Source: Lactonifactor sp. BIOML-A5 (GTDB lineage: Bacteria; Bacillota; Clostridia; Lachnospirales; Lachnospiraceae). From it: DNA of 64,000 nucleotides. The stretch covers positions 1 through 64,000 of the forward strand of contig NZ_WKYV01000008.1 in NCBI RefSeq assembly GCF_009677585.1. The letters run 5' to 3'. The translations under genes were made by a program, and so were the position numbers. The notes beneath the pieces are model-generated. The model had not been told where the DNA came from, ran no database searches, and saw nothing but the letters and a program-made list of their open reading frames with translations. Positions 1 through 10,391 of this stretch are shown piece after piece. Numbering within the stretch: position 1 is the stretch's first letter; the number at the start of each line of letters is the position of its first letter.

Positions 1-566
1 TGACGAGTTTAGCAGCTGGTAGGACTTAGCTGAGGGGAACGGAGCCTCGAGCTGACTTGTCCCTATACCCCGGCCCCTGGCCTGGCCCTGTCCCCCCGGT
101 GCTCCCTCCTATATCCTGGCAGAGACTCACTTCACATTCACGGAAAACGGGCGGGGAAGGTCGAACGTTGTACACTTTTCCTCTTGTTTCGCACTATTGG
201 TGGCTCGATGTTTTGGATAAATAGCTCCCCCTTGAACTTCCCTATACCCAGGTTAGAGAAATCCCGCGGCAGCGGGCCGGCTGGTTCGGGCGGGAGGGAG
301 GCTTAAGTTCCGCGGACGATTCCGCAGGAGTGACTAGAGAGTCTTAGGCAAAACCGGGATTCACGCTGGAGATTTTTTCGGCAGTCCAGGCCGAAAAAAA
401 GTGAGCATGTGCAGAGAATGCACATCAAGCATTCTTTGCACATACGAACGGTGCTCCGGCGGGGATTCCGGTTTTGTCTTAGACTCTCTTCGCGACGGAG
501 GTGTCCCCGGAACTTAAGCCTTCCTCCCGTCCGAACCAGCCGGCCCGCTGCCGCGGGATTTGTCTC
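1..566. repeat. Long-hairpin structured element, copy A (left end cut by window)
   Basis: GC-rich non-coding element. Bases 121-338 align without gaps to 63783-64000 with 18 differences (about 92% identity). Bases 256-317 and 503-566 form a near-perfect inverted repeat of about 60 bp. Most of the few mismatches are G.T wobbles, so an RNA stem would survive. Inside it sit an independent 10-bp hairpin (373-382 with 390-399) and a 15-bp apical stem (407-421 with 429-443, one wobble), plus a further arm pair near 336-355 and 460-489. Bases 1-118 resemble the 3' side of the first hairpin seen complete in copy B. Open frames on both strands here simply mirror the inverted repeat. The class is unknown. 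Bases 567-718 hold nothing I recognise. Confidence 0.8.
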
Positions 567-718
567 ACCGTCCCCCTGCCACCCCATGCCTTCCGACTGG
601 GCAGTCTCAAGCTTTGGAAGTTAAATCCCAATTTCCCCTATGCGCAGAAAAAGAAACGCCGCACTGCAGCCAGTCTCCCGCCTGTATTACAACGTCTCCA
701 TTTCTTCTTAACATACCC

Positions 719-1645
719 CTACGATTGAACGGCAGACCGGCTTATAATCTTAGCCTCGGAACAGCTTTCCAATTCCCCCTTTTGGAAGATAAAGGTCTGC
801 TCCAGAGTTTCAGTCTCCCGGATATGGTCTAGACTATATGCAATATACTTCCCCTTGTAATTCTCTATTTCCTGTAAATCTTCCGAGTGATACCCAAGTA
901 CCAGATCTGCCCCTTCTTCAATCGCTGCATGTCCCAGTTCTCTCTGCTGTTCCTCCGTATTATCCGCTCCCCAGTTAATACAGAGAATAACCAGCTGGGC
1001 ATCCATATTTCTTCCGGCCAGTATATTCTTTTTTATTGCTTCCCGGCTTCCTGGTATCCCATCTGCTGCATCAATCCCTGTGAATGCAATTTTTATTCCC
1101 CTCACCTCCTTTACAGTGACTCTGTCATAGCCAAAACTGGTGATACCTGATTTTGTAAGATGGTGCACTGTGTCCAGGTATCCTTCCTCCCCATAGCCTT
1201 TGCTGTGACTGTTAGCAAGATTCACTGCATTGATACCGCCCTTGTGAAGAAGTTCTACCTGTTTTGGAGATGCTTTCACGGCATCCTTACTTTCCTTCTC
1301 CAGGTCCTCTTCCGTCAGAACGCTTTCCAAATTTGTGATAATAATTTCTCCCTTTTCGGAGGCAAGATTCAGATGTTTCAGCTTTGCAGCAGCTTCTTCT
1401 TCCAGACTGCAGCTTGGAATAGCGCGTAGTGTAATGGAATCTGTATACTCCTTTGCCGCTGCGACTGCTCCATCAGCTGGTTCTCCAGGCATACTGTTTA
1501 CCCTGAGAAAATGAAAGAAAAAACAAATCATAGCTCCTGCCCCTGCGGCCAGGAACAGCTTTAACATTTTAACCGCAAGCGCCCTTCTCTGCTGCTGCCT
1601 GATTCTCGGATTACCGTATTTTGATTTTCTAACCACTTCTTTCAT
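719..1645 (-). CDS. Degenerate CapA-family (metallophosphatase-fold) protein, predicted inactive
   Basis: A 308-residue protein with a basic N-terminus and one membrane segment (about residues 27-47), then a CapA-like domain. It aligns along its length with the neighbouring intact CapA protein encoded at 1942-3084. The conserved family positions are changed: the NNH motif is NSH (145-147), HWG is NWG (224-226), the GHHPH signature is GYHSE (251-255), and the SLGNF segment is SLDHI. The metal-ligand histidines are therefore largely lost while the fold-forming residues remain. CapA proteins are linked to poly-gamma-glutamate or other envelope polymer formation. This copy probably arose by duplication and may bind or regulate rather than catalyse. 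The frame is intact, so it is not a simple pseudogene. Confidence 0.75.
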   Translation of the reverse strand: MKEVVRKSKYGNPRIRQQQRRALAVKMLKLFLAAGAGAMICFFFHFLRVNSMPGEPADGAVAAAKEYTDSITLRAIPSCSLEEEAAAKLKHLNLASEKGEIIITNLESVLTEEDLEKESKDAVKASPKQVELLHKGGINAVNLANSHSKGYGEEGYLDTVHHLTKSGITSFGYDRVTVKEVRGIKIAFTGIDAADGIPGSREAIKKNILAGRNMDAQLVILCINWGADNTEEQQRELGHAAIEEGADLVLGYHSEDLQEIENYKGKYIAYSLDHIRETETLEQTFIFQKGELESCSEAKIISRSAVQS

Positions 1646-1884
1646 CTGAAGTCACCCCGCCTACCTTTTGCCGGTCCGAAAGGGAATCCCGGCGTTTCTT
1701 GCTTTGACTCCCAAAGTATACCATTTTTAAATTAACATACTGTATTATATCTTTTACTTTTTGTCCACGTTTGTATAATATATTGGTTACACTGCTGTTA
1801 CACCAGGGTCAGGGTTTTTTACAAAAGTAAAAAATATATTTCAAAATTTCTTCAATTTATTAATAAGTTATGCCAGAATATACT

Positions 1885-1942
1885 GAATACACAAAAACGG
1901 CGGGGAAGCATCTTATGGCTTTCCCGCCGTTTTTGTGTATTC
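1885..1942. terminator. Bidirectional-looking terminator after capA
   Basis: A 22-bp inverted repeat (one extra G in the left arm) with a GGCGGG/CCCGCC core flanked by A and T runs on both sides. It ends at the stop codon of the capA-like gene encoded on the minus strand. The 300 bases between the two CapA-like genes hold no gene; this hairpin is the only clear element. Confidence 0.8.
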
Positions 1943-3084
1943 TAAATCTGGCCGCTTAACTTTTCTATTTTTTCCATAATCCTTGTTTTCTCATCCCCTT
2001 CCGCCGGCGTGGGCTGATAATTATTCCGGCTTGAGGAGGAAGATATGGAACATGGAATAATATTCACTGTCTCATCCTCCTGGAGCTTCCCGTCCAGAAA
2101 GGTAAAGGTCTGCTGGAAAATCATAGTGTCCTTATCGCTGGGATTTTTATTTCCGCCGAAGCAGAAATTTCCCAAGCTGTATACAATTTTCTTTCCATTA
2201 TAGGTTTCAATTCCCTGCAATACATGAGGATGGTGGCCTACTACAAGATCCGCACCATTGTCTACTGCTATGTGGGCAAGATCTTTTTGTATTTCATTAG
2301 GCACAGTGGCCCTTTCTTCTCCCCAGTGGAAACTTACTATTACAAGATTGGCACCCTGTTCTTTTACCGCCGCGATGTTTGCCTTCAGCTGCTCTTCTCT
2401 CTCCATCCCGTCGGCTAGTACGTAGATACCCACCAGGCCGACCTTCAGCCCTTTGATCTCCATCACTGCGGTTTTGTCGTATCCAAAGGTTGTGATATTC
2501 GCTTCCTCCAGATACTTTACCGTATCCTCATAGCTGGACTCTCCATAATCTTTGCTGTGGTTATTAGCCATGTTGGTAGCCTCTACCGAACCGTTGGTAA
2601 GAATATCCACATAGGATGGGTCTCCCTTAAAGGCATAAAGCTTTTCTGCCCGGCTGTCTGAGGTGGTAAGGGTTCCCTCCATATTAACAATGGTGAGGTC
2701 ATCGGCCTCGAATATATTTTTTACATTCTGGAAGAAATATGCGCCCCCCTGTTCATTGTAATATGCGTTGAGGCTGGTACTCTGGTCAAATCCTTCGTCT
2801 GTACCCAAGGTACAGTCCCCGGCAGTGCTCACGGTAATCTGAACCGGCTCTGCCTTAACAGAATCTTCCTTCTTTTCCTCTTCCTGACCATCTACCTCCT
2901 GGCTGTCTGCAGCCACAGCCCCTCCTTTTTTCCCTGAGGACTCCTCTGACTTGGTGGCACAGCTTTTTACTCCCATTGAAATAGCCAAAATAAGAATTAC
3001 AAAGAGGATACCTCCTCCAATACCCAACAGAATCTTTTTTCTTTTATACTCTTTTCCCTTAAATCTGTATCTGGATTTTCTCAT
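1942..3084 (-). CDS. CapA-family protein (poly-gamma-glutamate synthesis type)
   Basis: A 380-residue membrane-anchored protein: basic N-terminus, membrane segment at about 18-38, an acidic linker (45-80), then a CapA domain with calcineurin-like fold. Family motifs are intact: TAGD (87-90), NMEG (134-137), NNH (174-176), HWG (253-255), GHHPH (283-287) and SLGNF (303-307). CapA proteins take part in anchoring or making gamma-linked glutamate polymers or related surface material; no CapB or CapC lies nearby, so the substrate is unknown. The start is the ATG at 3084, preceded by AGGAGA. A longer open frame continues upstream, but it runs through the tRNA-Phe gene and is not real. The gene is probably cotranscribed with that tRNA. 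Confidence 0.85.
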   Translation of the reverse strand: MRKSRYRFKGKEYKRKKILLGIGGGILFVILILAISMGVKSCATKSEESSGKKGGAVAADSQEVDGQEEEKKEDSVKAEPVQITVSTAGDCTLGTDEGFDQSTSLNAYYNEQGGAYFFQNVKNIFEADDLTIVNMEGTLTTSDSRAEKLYAFKGDPSYVDILTNGSVEATNMANNHSKDYGESSYEDTVKYLEEANITTFGYDKTAVMEIKGLKVGLVGIYVLADGMEREEQLKANIAAVKEQGANLVIVSFHWGEERATVPNEIQKDLAHIAVDNGADLVVGHHPHVLQGIETYNGKKIVYSLGNFCFGGNKNPSDKDTMIFQQTFTFLDGKLQEDETVNIIPCSISSSSSRNNYQPTPAEGDEKTRIMEKIEKLSGQI

Positions 3085-3143
3085 TTTATCTCCTGGTATT
3101 CTATTTAGCTTTTTTGGCTCCTTACTTTTGATAAAAAAATAAA

Positions 3144-3216
<73 letters not shown>

Positions 3217-3249
3217 ATTTTGCGGACGCCTTCGCATCACACATTTGGA

Positions 3250-3278
3250 ATAATAACACAATTTTCATTAAATTTCAA
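3250..3278 (-). promoter_or_regulatory. Sigma-A promoter for tRNA-Phe
   Basis: On the minus strand a -35 box TTGAAA (3273-3278) and a -10 box TATTAT (3250-3255) are separated by exactly 17 bp. The start would fall about 25-30 nt before the tRNA. Confidence 0.75.
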
Positions 3279-3349
3279 TACCCAAATTGTTCTTATCTCT
3301 GCGCTAAAGCTCGTAAAAGAAACGTTAACAGGGCGCTGTTTAGCCCATC

Positions 3350-4903
3350 TTATAATACTGGTTCCAGTGATAAATGTTCCACGAATTGATACGATAAATG
3401 AATAAACAGGCGGACTTTCTCGTCATTCAGATCTGCGTCTAAAATCGCTTCGATCTTTCTCAGTCTTTGATACAAGGTATTTCTGTGAATATACAGGTTT
3501 TTAACCGTCAATGCCACATTACGCTCACATTGAATATATACCCTCAGGGTATGCAGTAGATCCGTTTGATTCTTTGTATCGTAAATATACAACTGTACAA
3601 TACCCGGGAAACACAGATGTCTGCCGTCAATCCTGCTGGTTCCATAGTGGAGAAAGTAATAAAATACATAATCCCGAAAGTCATAGCACCACTCATCGGG
3701 GGCATACTTTGTTCCCATCTCCAGTGCTCCAAGAGTCTGCAGGTAATAGCTTGGAAAGGTGTGAAATTCAAAGAAGTCATAACTAATTCCCACACGGAAC
3801 ACTCCCTCAGTTAAAAAAGAGGACAACCAGTAAATGAGCTGCTGCCGCTCCAATCCCTGTTGGGTCAGGTTCACCAGAAAAATAATAGCATCATCGTAAT
3901 AAAAGGCAAAACTTCCAGGAAACTGCAGTTCTAAATTAGTGCATACATTGTAGTATACTACGCCAACCTTATCCCACCGGCTGGTTTGATAGGTCATACA
4001 GATATAAGTATCCGTATTTTTCCAGTTCATAGAGAGAAGATAACGGTCAATGCACGCTTGTTCCATCTGATGATTATCCAATAATTCTTTCAAAAAATTT
4101 TCAAATCTGACTGGATGACCTGTATGAATATAATTTTTATTAAATGTCAGGTGAATGAAATCTGCAAAATATTTCGCCAGAATGCGGTGACTTTCCATCA
4201 ACGGCGCTTGCGTCTCCAGCACAGCCACCGTAATACGCAGCTTTTTTTTGACAGATGCTAAGATCATATTGCAGGGGAAATAGTCCTCAGAGATAAAAAA
4301 AATGCCGTCATCGGCTTTTTTATGTATATATTCCGGAGAAGTCTTGATCGTGTTAATAGCATCCAGAGGCAGGATTTTGGAGCCTGACCAGGGGTCTACC
4401 GACCACGTAATTCCGGGAATCTCATAGTCCAGATTATTCATAACACAATAATTCTGATCAAAGATAATGACTGGGTTATTAAAAAGCTCTTGCCCGATGG
4501 TAACTACCTTTTCAAATCCTTCGTTTTTGGAGACAGCTTCATACAGCCGATGATCGATTTCCTGATATTTAACGAAAATATCTGAAATCTCATTGAAAAT
4601 ATCATAGAAGTCCTCTTTGCGCATCTCCCCTTCCAAAATGAGAATGTCTGAATTGGCACGTTCGAAAATCCCATCATTCACTGAGCCTATTACAATCAGT
4701 GTAGTATTGTTGGGGCAGTTAAACCTATCCGTCACATTTTTTGCAGACACCATATAGCAAATATCAGAGGAAAAGTTCATGCCTCTCCGATAAATTCCCA
4801 CTCCCTTCATTTGCAGTCTGCGCTGACTTATTTTGTTCCTGCGTAGTATATGAGATGGATAATGGGCCAACTCATCCGCAACGAGTTCCAGACAAAGATT
4901 CAA
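3350..4903 (-). CDS. PucR-family transcriptional regulator
   Basis: A 517-residue regulator. The last 65 residues or so carry the PucR-type helix-turn-helix (segment RNVALTVKNLYIHRNTLYQR, with the typical HRNTLYQRL core). The large N-terminal part has no motif I can name and probably senses a ligand. The start is a TTG at 4903 with AAGGAGG ten bases upstream; the first in-frame ATG is 31 codons further in, so the start is uncertain. The gene is divergent from an MFS transporter/URO-D-family pair (5209-7445), and the shared intergenic region has two perfect palindromes. I infer that it controls that pair, probably by sensing the transported substrate. Confidence 0.82.
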   Translation of the reverse strand: MNLCLELVADELAHYPSHILRRNKISQRRLQMKGVGIYRRGMNFSSDICYMVSAKNVTDRFNCPNNTTLIVIGSVNDGIFERANSDILILEGEMRKEDFYDIFNEISDIFVKYQEIDHRLYEAVSKNEGFEKVVTIGQELFNNPVIIFDQNYCVMNNLDYEIPGITWSVDPWSGSKILPLDAINTIKTSPEYIHKKADDGIFFISEDYFPCNMILASVKKKLRITVAVLETQAPLMESHRILAKYFADFIHLTFNKNYIHTGHPVRFENFLKELLDNHQMEQACIDRYLLSMNWKNTDTYICMTYQTSRWDKVGVVYYNVCTNLELQFPGSFAFYYDDAIIFLVNLTQQGLERQQLIYWLSSFLTEGVFRVGISYDFFEFHTFPSYYLQTLGALEMGTKYAPDEWCYDFRDYVFYYFLHYGTSRIDGRHLCFPGIVQLYIYDTKNQTDLLHTLRVYIQCERNVALTVKNLYIHRNTLYQRLRKIEAILDADLNDEKVRLFIHLSYQFVEHLSLEPVL

Positions 4904-5010
4904 AACGGCAGCACCTCCTTAAACCAAATTCGGAAAAAAGCCTAGCTTTCTAACTCTGTAATAATTATACTCTTTTCACAATTGTATTTCAAATGATAGC
5001 ACAAATGTGC

Positions 5011-5029
5011 AATGTGCAGGCTGCACATT
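5011..5029. promoter_or_regulatory. Palindromic operator candidate 1
   Basis: Perfect inverted repeat AATGTGCAG-G-CTGCACATT in the 305-base divergent region between the PucR gene and the MFS gene. A partial extra half-site (CAAATGTGC) lies just upstream. It is a likely regulator site, unproven. No other element was seen in this gap apart from the second palindrome. Confidence 0.5.
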
Positions 5030-5044
5030 TTTTGTCTGATTCGA

Positions 5045-5059
5045 GAGACATTATGTCTC
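5045..5059. promoter_or_regulatory. Palindromic operator candidate 2
   Basis: Perfect inverted repeat GAGACAT-T-ATGTCTC, 15 bp beyond the first palindrome in the same divergent promoter region. Its sequence differs from the first, so the two may bind different proteins. Confidence 0.4.
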
Positions 5060-5208
5060 CCTGCCGCACATATCCACTGAATAATATTGTCGATAAAGTT
5101 GGAAAGCCTGCCCATTTTATAAAAAAATCTATAGCCAGTATGAATATTTCTTGTTTTTAGATAAAGACGTATACTATCCCTATCAAAAAATTGCGAGGAG
5201 GGATATAT

Positions 5209-6420
5209 ATGTCAAACTCTATTCCCAAAACAAAGCATCGTTTTTCGCCCTATTTCTATCTTCTAATTGTTATTCTGCAATATTTGACTGCCGGCTTTTG
5301 CCAGTATAAGCTGCAGCCCGTCCTGACCTACTTGATGAGAGGGATGTCAATTACAGAGACAGAGGCAGGCCTGCTGATCTCGGCGCTCAGTATTCTCAGC
5401 GTATTCCTGGCTGTTCCTTTCGGCGTCCTGATGGGCAGGATTGGGCCGAGAAAGACCGGTTTTATTGCTACAGGAATGGTCATTCTGGGCTCATTTGCCG
5501 GAACATTTTTTACAACTAACTTCTATGGACTTTTCGCCTCCCAGCTGATTGTCGGAGTTGGTATCTGCGGCGCCGGTATTCTTGGCCCCTATATCATCGC
5601 CTGCCTGTTTAAGCCGGAGCTTCGGGGCCGCGCCAACGGGTGGTACATTACTGCCGGAACCATTGCACAGCTGGTTATGTTTAACCTGGTCCCGCGTATC
5701 ACAACAGCCGATAATGTAACCCCAGCCTGGTGGTTTACCACACTCTACGGCGTTGTCATACTGATTCTCTGGGCAATCTTCATTACTGATGAGGTTGCAC
5801 CCCCAGCGTCCAAACTGCAGCCTGCCGATACAGGCTCCGCAGGAAAAGGTTCTTCTCTGCTTGCTGCACTGAAAGATCCCAAGGTTCTTCAGCTTTCCAT
5901 CGGCGGCTTTGCTTTTATGATGAGTACTATGGCGGTTATGAATTTTGCTCCCGCCTATCTGACGCTGGGACGCGGCTATGATCCGGTAACCGCTTCTACC
6001 CTGGTCAGCGGCTCTGCCGTCGTAGGCGCTATCTCCACAGCACTGGGCGGTACCCTGTCGGATCTGTTGAAAACCAGAAAGTGGATTTTTCTAATCGCCC
6101 TTCTCTGGATGGCAGTCTCCCGGGTACTGATCGTAATACTTCCTGACGGCATACTTCTGAATCTGACGCTTTGGGGACAAGGCATTCCTGCTGTATGTAT
6201 GGGTCTGATCTACACCGTTGCCGGTGAAACGTTTGAGCCCCGCATAGCAAGCGTTGGTATTTCCGCTGTCAATATGTTTATAGGTCTGGGCGGTCTGGTG
6301 GCGGCGACCCTCTTCGGCGTACTGGTACAAAGCGCAGGCTATACCACCACATTCATTGTTTTCGCTGTTATTACCTTGGGCGGACTGGTCGGTGTATGCA
6401 CCATCAAGGGCGTGAAATAA
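5209..6420 (+). CDS. MFS transporter
   Basis: A 403-residue major facilitator with about 12 hydrophobic segments. The loop after the second helix carries the MFS signature (GRIGPRKTG, about 76-84), and a related sequence (GGTLSDLLKTRK) repeats it in the second half. The ATG at 5209 is chosen because AGGAGGG lies seven bases upstream; an in-frame TTG 18 bases earlier overlaps that site and is unlikely. It is followed after 35 bases by a URO-D-family gene on the same strand, so the two probably form an operon under the divergent PucR regulator. The substrate cannot be read from sequence; an organic anion is plausible. Confidence 0.87.
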   Translation: MSNSIPKTKHRFSPYFYLLIVILQYLTAGFCQYKLQPVLTYLMRGMSITETEAGLLISALSILSVFLAVPFGVLMGRIGPRKTGFIATGMVILGSFAGTFFTTNFYGLFASQLIVGVGICGAGILGPYIIACLFKPELRGRANGWYITAGTIAQLVMFNLVPRITTADNVTPAWWFTTLYGVVILILWAIFITDEVAPPASKLQPADTGSAGKGSSLLAALKDPKVLQLSIGGFAFMMSTMAVMNFAPAYLTLGRGYDPVTASTLVSGSAVVGAISTALGGTLSDLLKTRKWIFLIALLWMAVSRVLIVILPDGILLNLTLWGQGIPAVCMGLIYTVAGETFEPRIASVGISAVNMFIGLGGLVAATLFGVLVQSAGYTTTFIVFAVITLGGLVGVCTIKGVK

Positions 6421-6455
6421 AAAATAAGTTTCAGAATTGAAAGGAGGATTTCACA

Positions 6456-7445
6456 ATGTCAATGACTTTAAAAGAAAATGCATTAGCCATTTACAATCGT
6501 CAGCAGCCGGATTTTTACGGTGATCTTATGAATGCTGTCGAATTGATTGGCGACCCGGTTCTCATGGGGGATATGGCACCGCAGGATGGCCTGGAGCATG
6601 CAGATTCCTGGGGCACAGTTTATGTCTATAAGCCGGGAGCTCCTGGCCCTCATCCCCATGTGACTCCGGAAAATGCCGTGATTAAGGATATTGAAAACTG
6701 GGAAGCCCAGTTAAAGGTTCCTTCTCTGGATCAATATGACTGGTCCATGGCCAAGTCACAGGCAGCCGCAGTGGACAGAAATGAAAAGTTCGTAGGATTC
6801 TTTTGTGCAGGCGGCCTGTTTGAACGCTCCCATCACCTAATGGGAATGGAAAATGCGCTGGTAAACTACCTGGAATACCCTGAGGAAATGGCGGCGCTTC
6901 TCCGTGTGGTTGCGGATTACAAGATCAAACTGATTCGACTGGCCGCCAAACACTTTCACCCCGATATCATTTTCTATCACGATGACTGGGGATCCAAACA
7001 GAATGTTTTTCTTCCGCCCGGTGTATGGCGCAAGATTATCAAGCCTTTACAGAAAGAAATTGCTGATACGATCCACGAATGCGGCATGATTTATATGCAT
7101 CATGCGGATTGCATTTGCGAACCTATTGTAACCGATATGGTGGAAATTGGTGTGGATATCTGGCAGGGCGTCATCGCACAGAATGATATTGTTAAGATTC
7201 AGCGTGTCACTGAAGGGAAGCTGGCCATGGTTGGCGGCATCGACGGGCCTAAGGTGGATATCGCCAATATAACCGAAGAGGCAATCCGTTCCGAGGTTCG
7301 GCGTGCCATTGACACCTATTGTCCCGGCGGCAGATTCTATCCTTCCATCCCCAACGGAATCTGTTTCCTTGAATGGAACAACAGCATCGTGATGGATGAA
7401 CTGGCCTCCTACGGACGCCAGTATGCCTTGGAGCATCCAATCTAA
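6456..7445 (+). CDS. Uroporphyrinogen decarboxylase-family protein (methyltransferase-like)
   Basis: A 329-residue TIM-barrel protein of the URO-D/MtaA superfamily. It is not HemE: no heme gene is nearby, and the sequence has the FYHDDWGS segment (173-180) typical of catabolic relatives. His215, His216, Cys219, Cys221 and a later Cys289 could form the zinc site that MtaA/CmuA-type corrinoid methyltransferases use, but the spacing is not the classic H-x-C. The start at 6456 has AAAGGAGG at 6440-6447. It is coupled to an MFS transporter and a PucR regulator, suggesting catabolism of an imported, possibly methylated, compound. No corrinoid protein gene is adjacent, so the methyl acceptor is unknown. 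Confidence 0.78.
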   Translation: MSMTLKENALAIYNRQQPDFYGDLMNAVELIGDPVLMGDMAPQDGLEHADSWGTVYVYKPGAPGPHPHVTPENAVIKDIENWEAQLKVPSLDQYDWSMAKSQAAAVDRNEKFVGFFCAGGLFERSHHLMGMENALVNYLEYPEEMAALLRVVADYKIKLIRLAAKHFHPDIIFYHDDWGSKQNVFLPPGVWRKIIKPLQKEIADTIHECGMIYMHHADCICEPIVTDMVEIGVDIWQGVIAQNDIVKIQRVTEGKLAMVGGIDGPKVDIANITEEAIRSEVRRAIDTYCPGGRFYPSIPNGICFLEWNNSIVMDELASYGRQYALEHPI

Positions 7446-7470
7446 GTCCGATAATAGCTCAAAGAAAGAG

Positions 7471-7522
7471 AAACTCCATCCGGAACAAACTGCCAAACGC
7501 AGGTTCCGGGCGGAGTTTTTTC
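7471..7522 (+). terminator. Terminator of the MFS/URO-D operon
   Basis: Stem AAACTCC-CCGGAAC paired with GTTCCGG-GGAGTTT around an internal loop, followed by a T run. It lies 25 bases after the URO-D-family stop codon and before the convergent glycerol kinase gene. Confidence 0.85.
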
Positions 7523-7551
7523 CTTGATAGTTATATAAGCACGGATTTCTT

Positions 7552-9057
<1,506 letters not shown>

Positions 9058-9951
9058 TTACCCGATCGTATTCGTAATTGTTCCAATCCCCTCTATGCCG
9101 CATTCCACCACATCTCCTTTGCGCAGAAACTTCGGGGGGACAAATCCCATCCCCACCCCGGCAGGCGTTCCCATAGAGATAATCGTTCCTGCCTGCAGCA
9201 GCATCCCGGATGACAGTTCCTCAATGACATGAGGGATGTCAAAGATAAGAAGATCTGTAGTACTGTTCTGCCGCAGTTCTCCGTTCACCCTGCTTTTAAT
9301 TCCGAAGATCGGAGGATTGGGTGTCTCATTAGCAGTCTTGATAAATGGTCCCATAGGAGTAAAACCGTCCAGGCTTTTTCCAAAATACCACTGCTGGTGT
9401 CTTGTCTGGATATTCCGCGCGCTGATGTCGTTGATAATTGTATATCCAAACACATAGTCAAATGCATCTTCTTTTGAAACATTCTTAGCATTTTTTCCAA
9501 TAATCACGGCCAGCTCGGCCTCATAGTCCAAGCTGTCCACCAGTCCGGGATAGGAGGGAACGATGCCTCCGTCTGGCACAGCCTCATTTACCCTTTTAGA
9601 AAAATACACGGAATATGGCGCTTTGCCGCCGAATGCCTCATTCTTATATCTGGTTGACTCAATTGCGTGTTCCATATAATTCATTCCCAGACAGATAATG
9701 TCCTGCTTTGGACGGGGGATGGGAGCACAGTGTTCCACCTCATCATAATTAAGGTATTCGTGGTTCCCGGTCCCGGCTTCCTGCTCCAGCATCAGAAGCT
9801 CCTGCCGGGTAATATGGTCAATCAAATCGTTCATGTCTTGGAACCGCAGCCCAAACTGTTCCAGAGGATAAAATCTTCTCGGCTCCAGCTTGCACATTAC
9901 TCCCAGACGTTCCTTGTCATCTTTGTTCAGCTTGTAGGTTAATAATTTCAT
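9058..9951 (-). CDS. Fumarylacetoacetate hydrolase (FAH) family protein
   Basis: A 297-residue protein with the FAH/2-hydroxyhepta-2,4-diene-1,7-dioate isomerase fold. The divalent metal ligands are visible as Glu144 and Glu146 (DYEAELAVI) and Asp175 (INDISARN); His95 in GMNYMEHAIES matches the conserved active-site region. Members are hydrolases, decarboxylases or isomerases acting on beta-diketo or enol acids, often acylpyruvates or oxaloacetate enol. The specific reaction cannot be told from sequence. It heads a probable two-gene unit with glpK. The biochemical link to glycerol is not obvious. Confidence 0.85.
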   Translation of the reverse strand: MKLLTYKLNKDDKERLGVMCKLEPRRFYPLEQFGLRFQDMNDLIDHITRQELLMLEQEAGTGNHEYLNYDEVEHCAPIPRPKQDIICLGMNYMEHAIESTRYKNEAFGGKAPYSVYFSKRVNEAVPDGGIVPSYPGLVDSLDYEAELAVIIGKNAKNVSKEDAFDYVFGYTIINDISARNIQTRHQQWYFGKSLDGFTPMGPFIKTANETPNPPIFGIKSRVNGELRQNSTTDLLIFDIPHVIEELSSGMLLQAGTIISMGTPAGVGMGFVPPKFLRKGDVVECGIEGIGTITNTIG

Positions 9952-10119
9952 AACTCGTTCCCCCTCCTGTTTTGTACATAATTGATATGATGAAATTAGC
10001 CCTATATTTGGATATATTTTACCATAATAAAGTTAAAAAAACTATACCCTATTGTTCAGTGGGAGAGAGGATAAAGGTTCCTATCCTAAATTCCAATAGA
10101 AATTTTTTCAAAAATGCCC

Positions 10120-10148
10120 TTGACTTTTTTACCGAATCATAGTATTAT
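10120..10148 (+). promoter_or_regulatory. Sigma-A promoter for the tRNA-Gly pair
   Basis: A -35 box TTGACT (10120-10125), a 17-bp spacer and a -10 box TATTAT (10143-10148), about 40 bases before the first tRNA. It is the only element seen in the 238-base gap after the FAH-family gene. Confidence 0.8.
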
Positions 10149-10189
10149 ATACAAGTCGCTGAACGAAACAGTGATAAAAAACTTCATTT

Positions 10190-10260
10190 GCGGGTGTAGT
10201 TCAATGGTAGAACACTAGCCTTCCAAGCTAGATACGTGGGTTCGATTCCCATCACCCGCT
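10190..10260 (+). tRNA. tRNA-Gly (TCC)
   Basis: A 71-nt cloverleaf with acceptor stem GCGGGTG/CACCCGC, discriminator T, anticodon loop CTTCCAA (anticodon TCC) and T loop TTCGATT. CCA is not encoded. First of two tandem glycine tRNAs. Confidence 0.96.
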
Positions 10261-10279
10261 TTCATCGAAAGATGTATAT

Positions 10280-10352
10280 GCGCGAGTGGCTCAGTTGGTG
10301 GAGCGCGACCTTGCCAAGGTCGAGGCCGCGGGTTCGAGTCCCGTCTCGCGCT
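10280..10352 (+). tRNA. tRNA-Gly (GCC)
   Basis: A 73-nt cloverleaf with acceptor stem GCGCGAG/CTCGCGC, anticodon loop TTGCCAA (anticodon GCC) and T loop TTCGAGT. It starts 19 bases after tRNA-Gly(TCC); together they decode all glycine codons. Confidence 0.96.
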
Positions 10353-10391
10353 TTTTTTGATCCTGTGTAAATAAAACAGTTCATTTATAAA

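Noticed and set aside
303..728. Several overlapping open frames on both strands
   Set aside because: They mirror each other because the region is one inverted repeat; no ribosome sites or protein families are visible.
6456..7445. Uroporphyrinogen decarboxylase HemE
   Set aside because: No heme genes nearby, coupled to a transporter, and the sequence resembles catabolic URO-D relatives.
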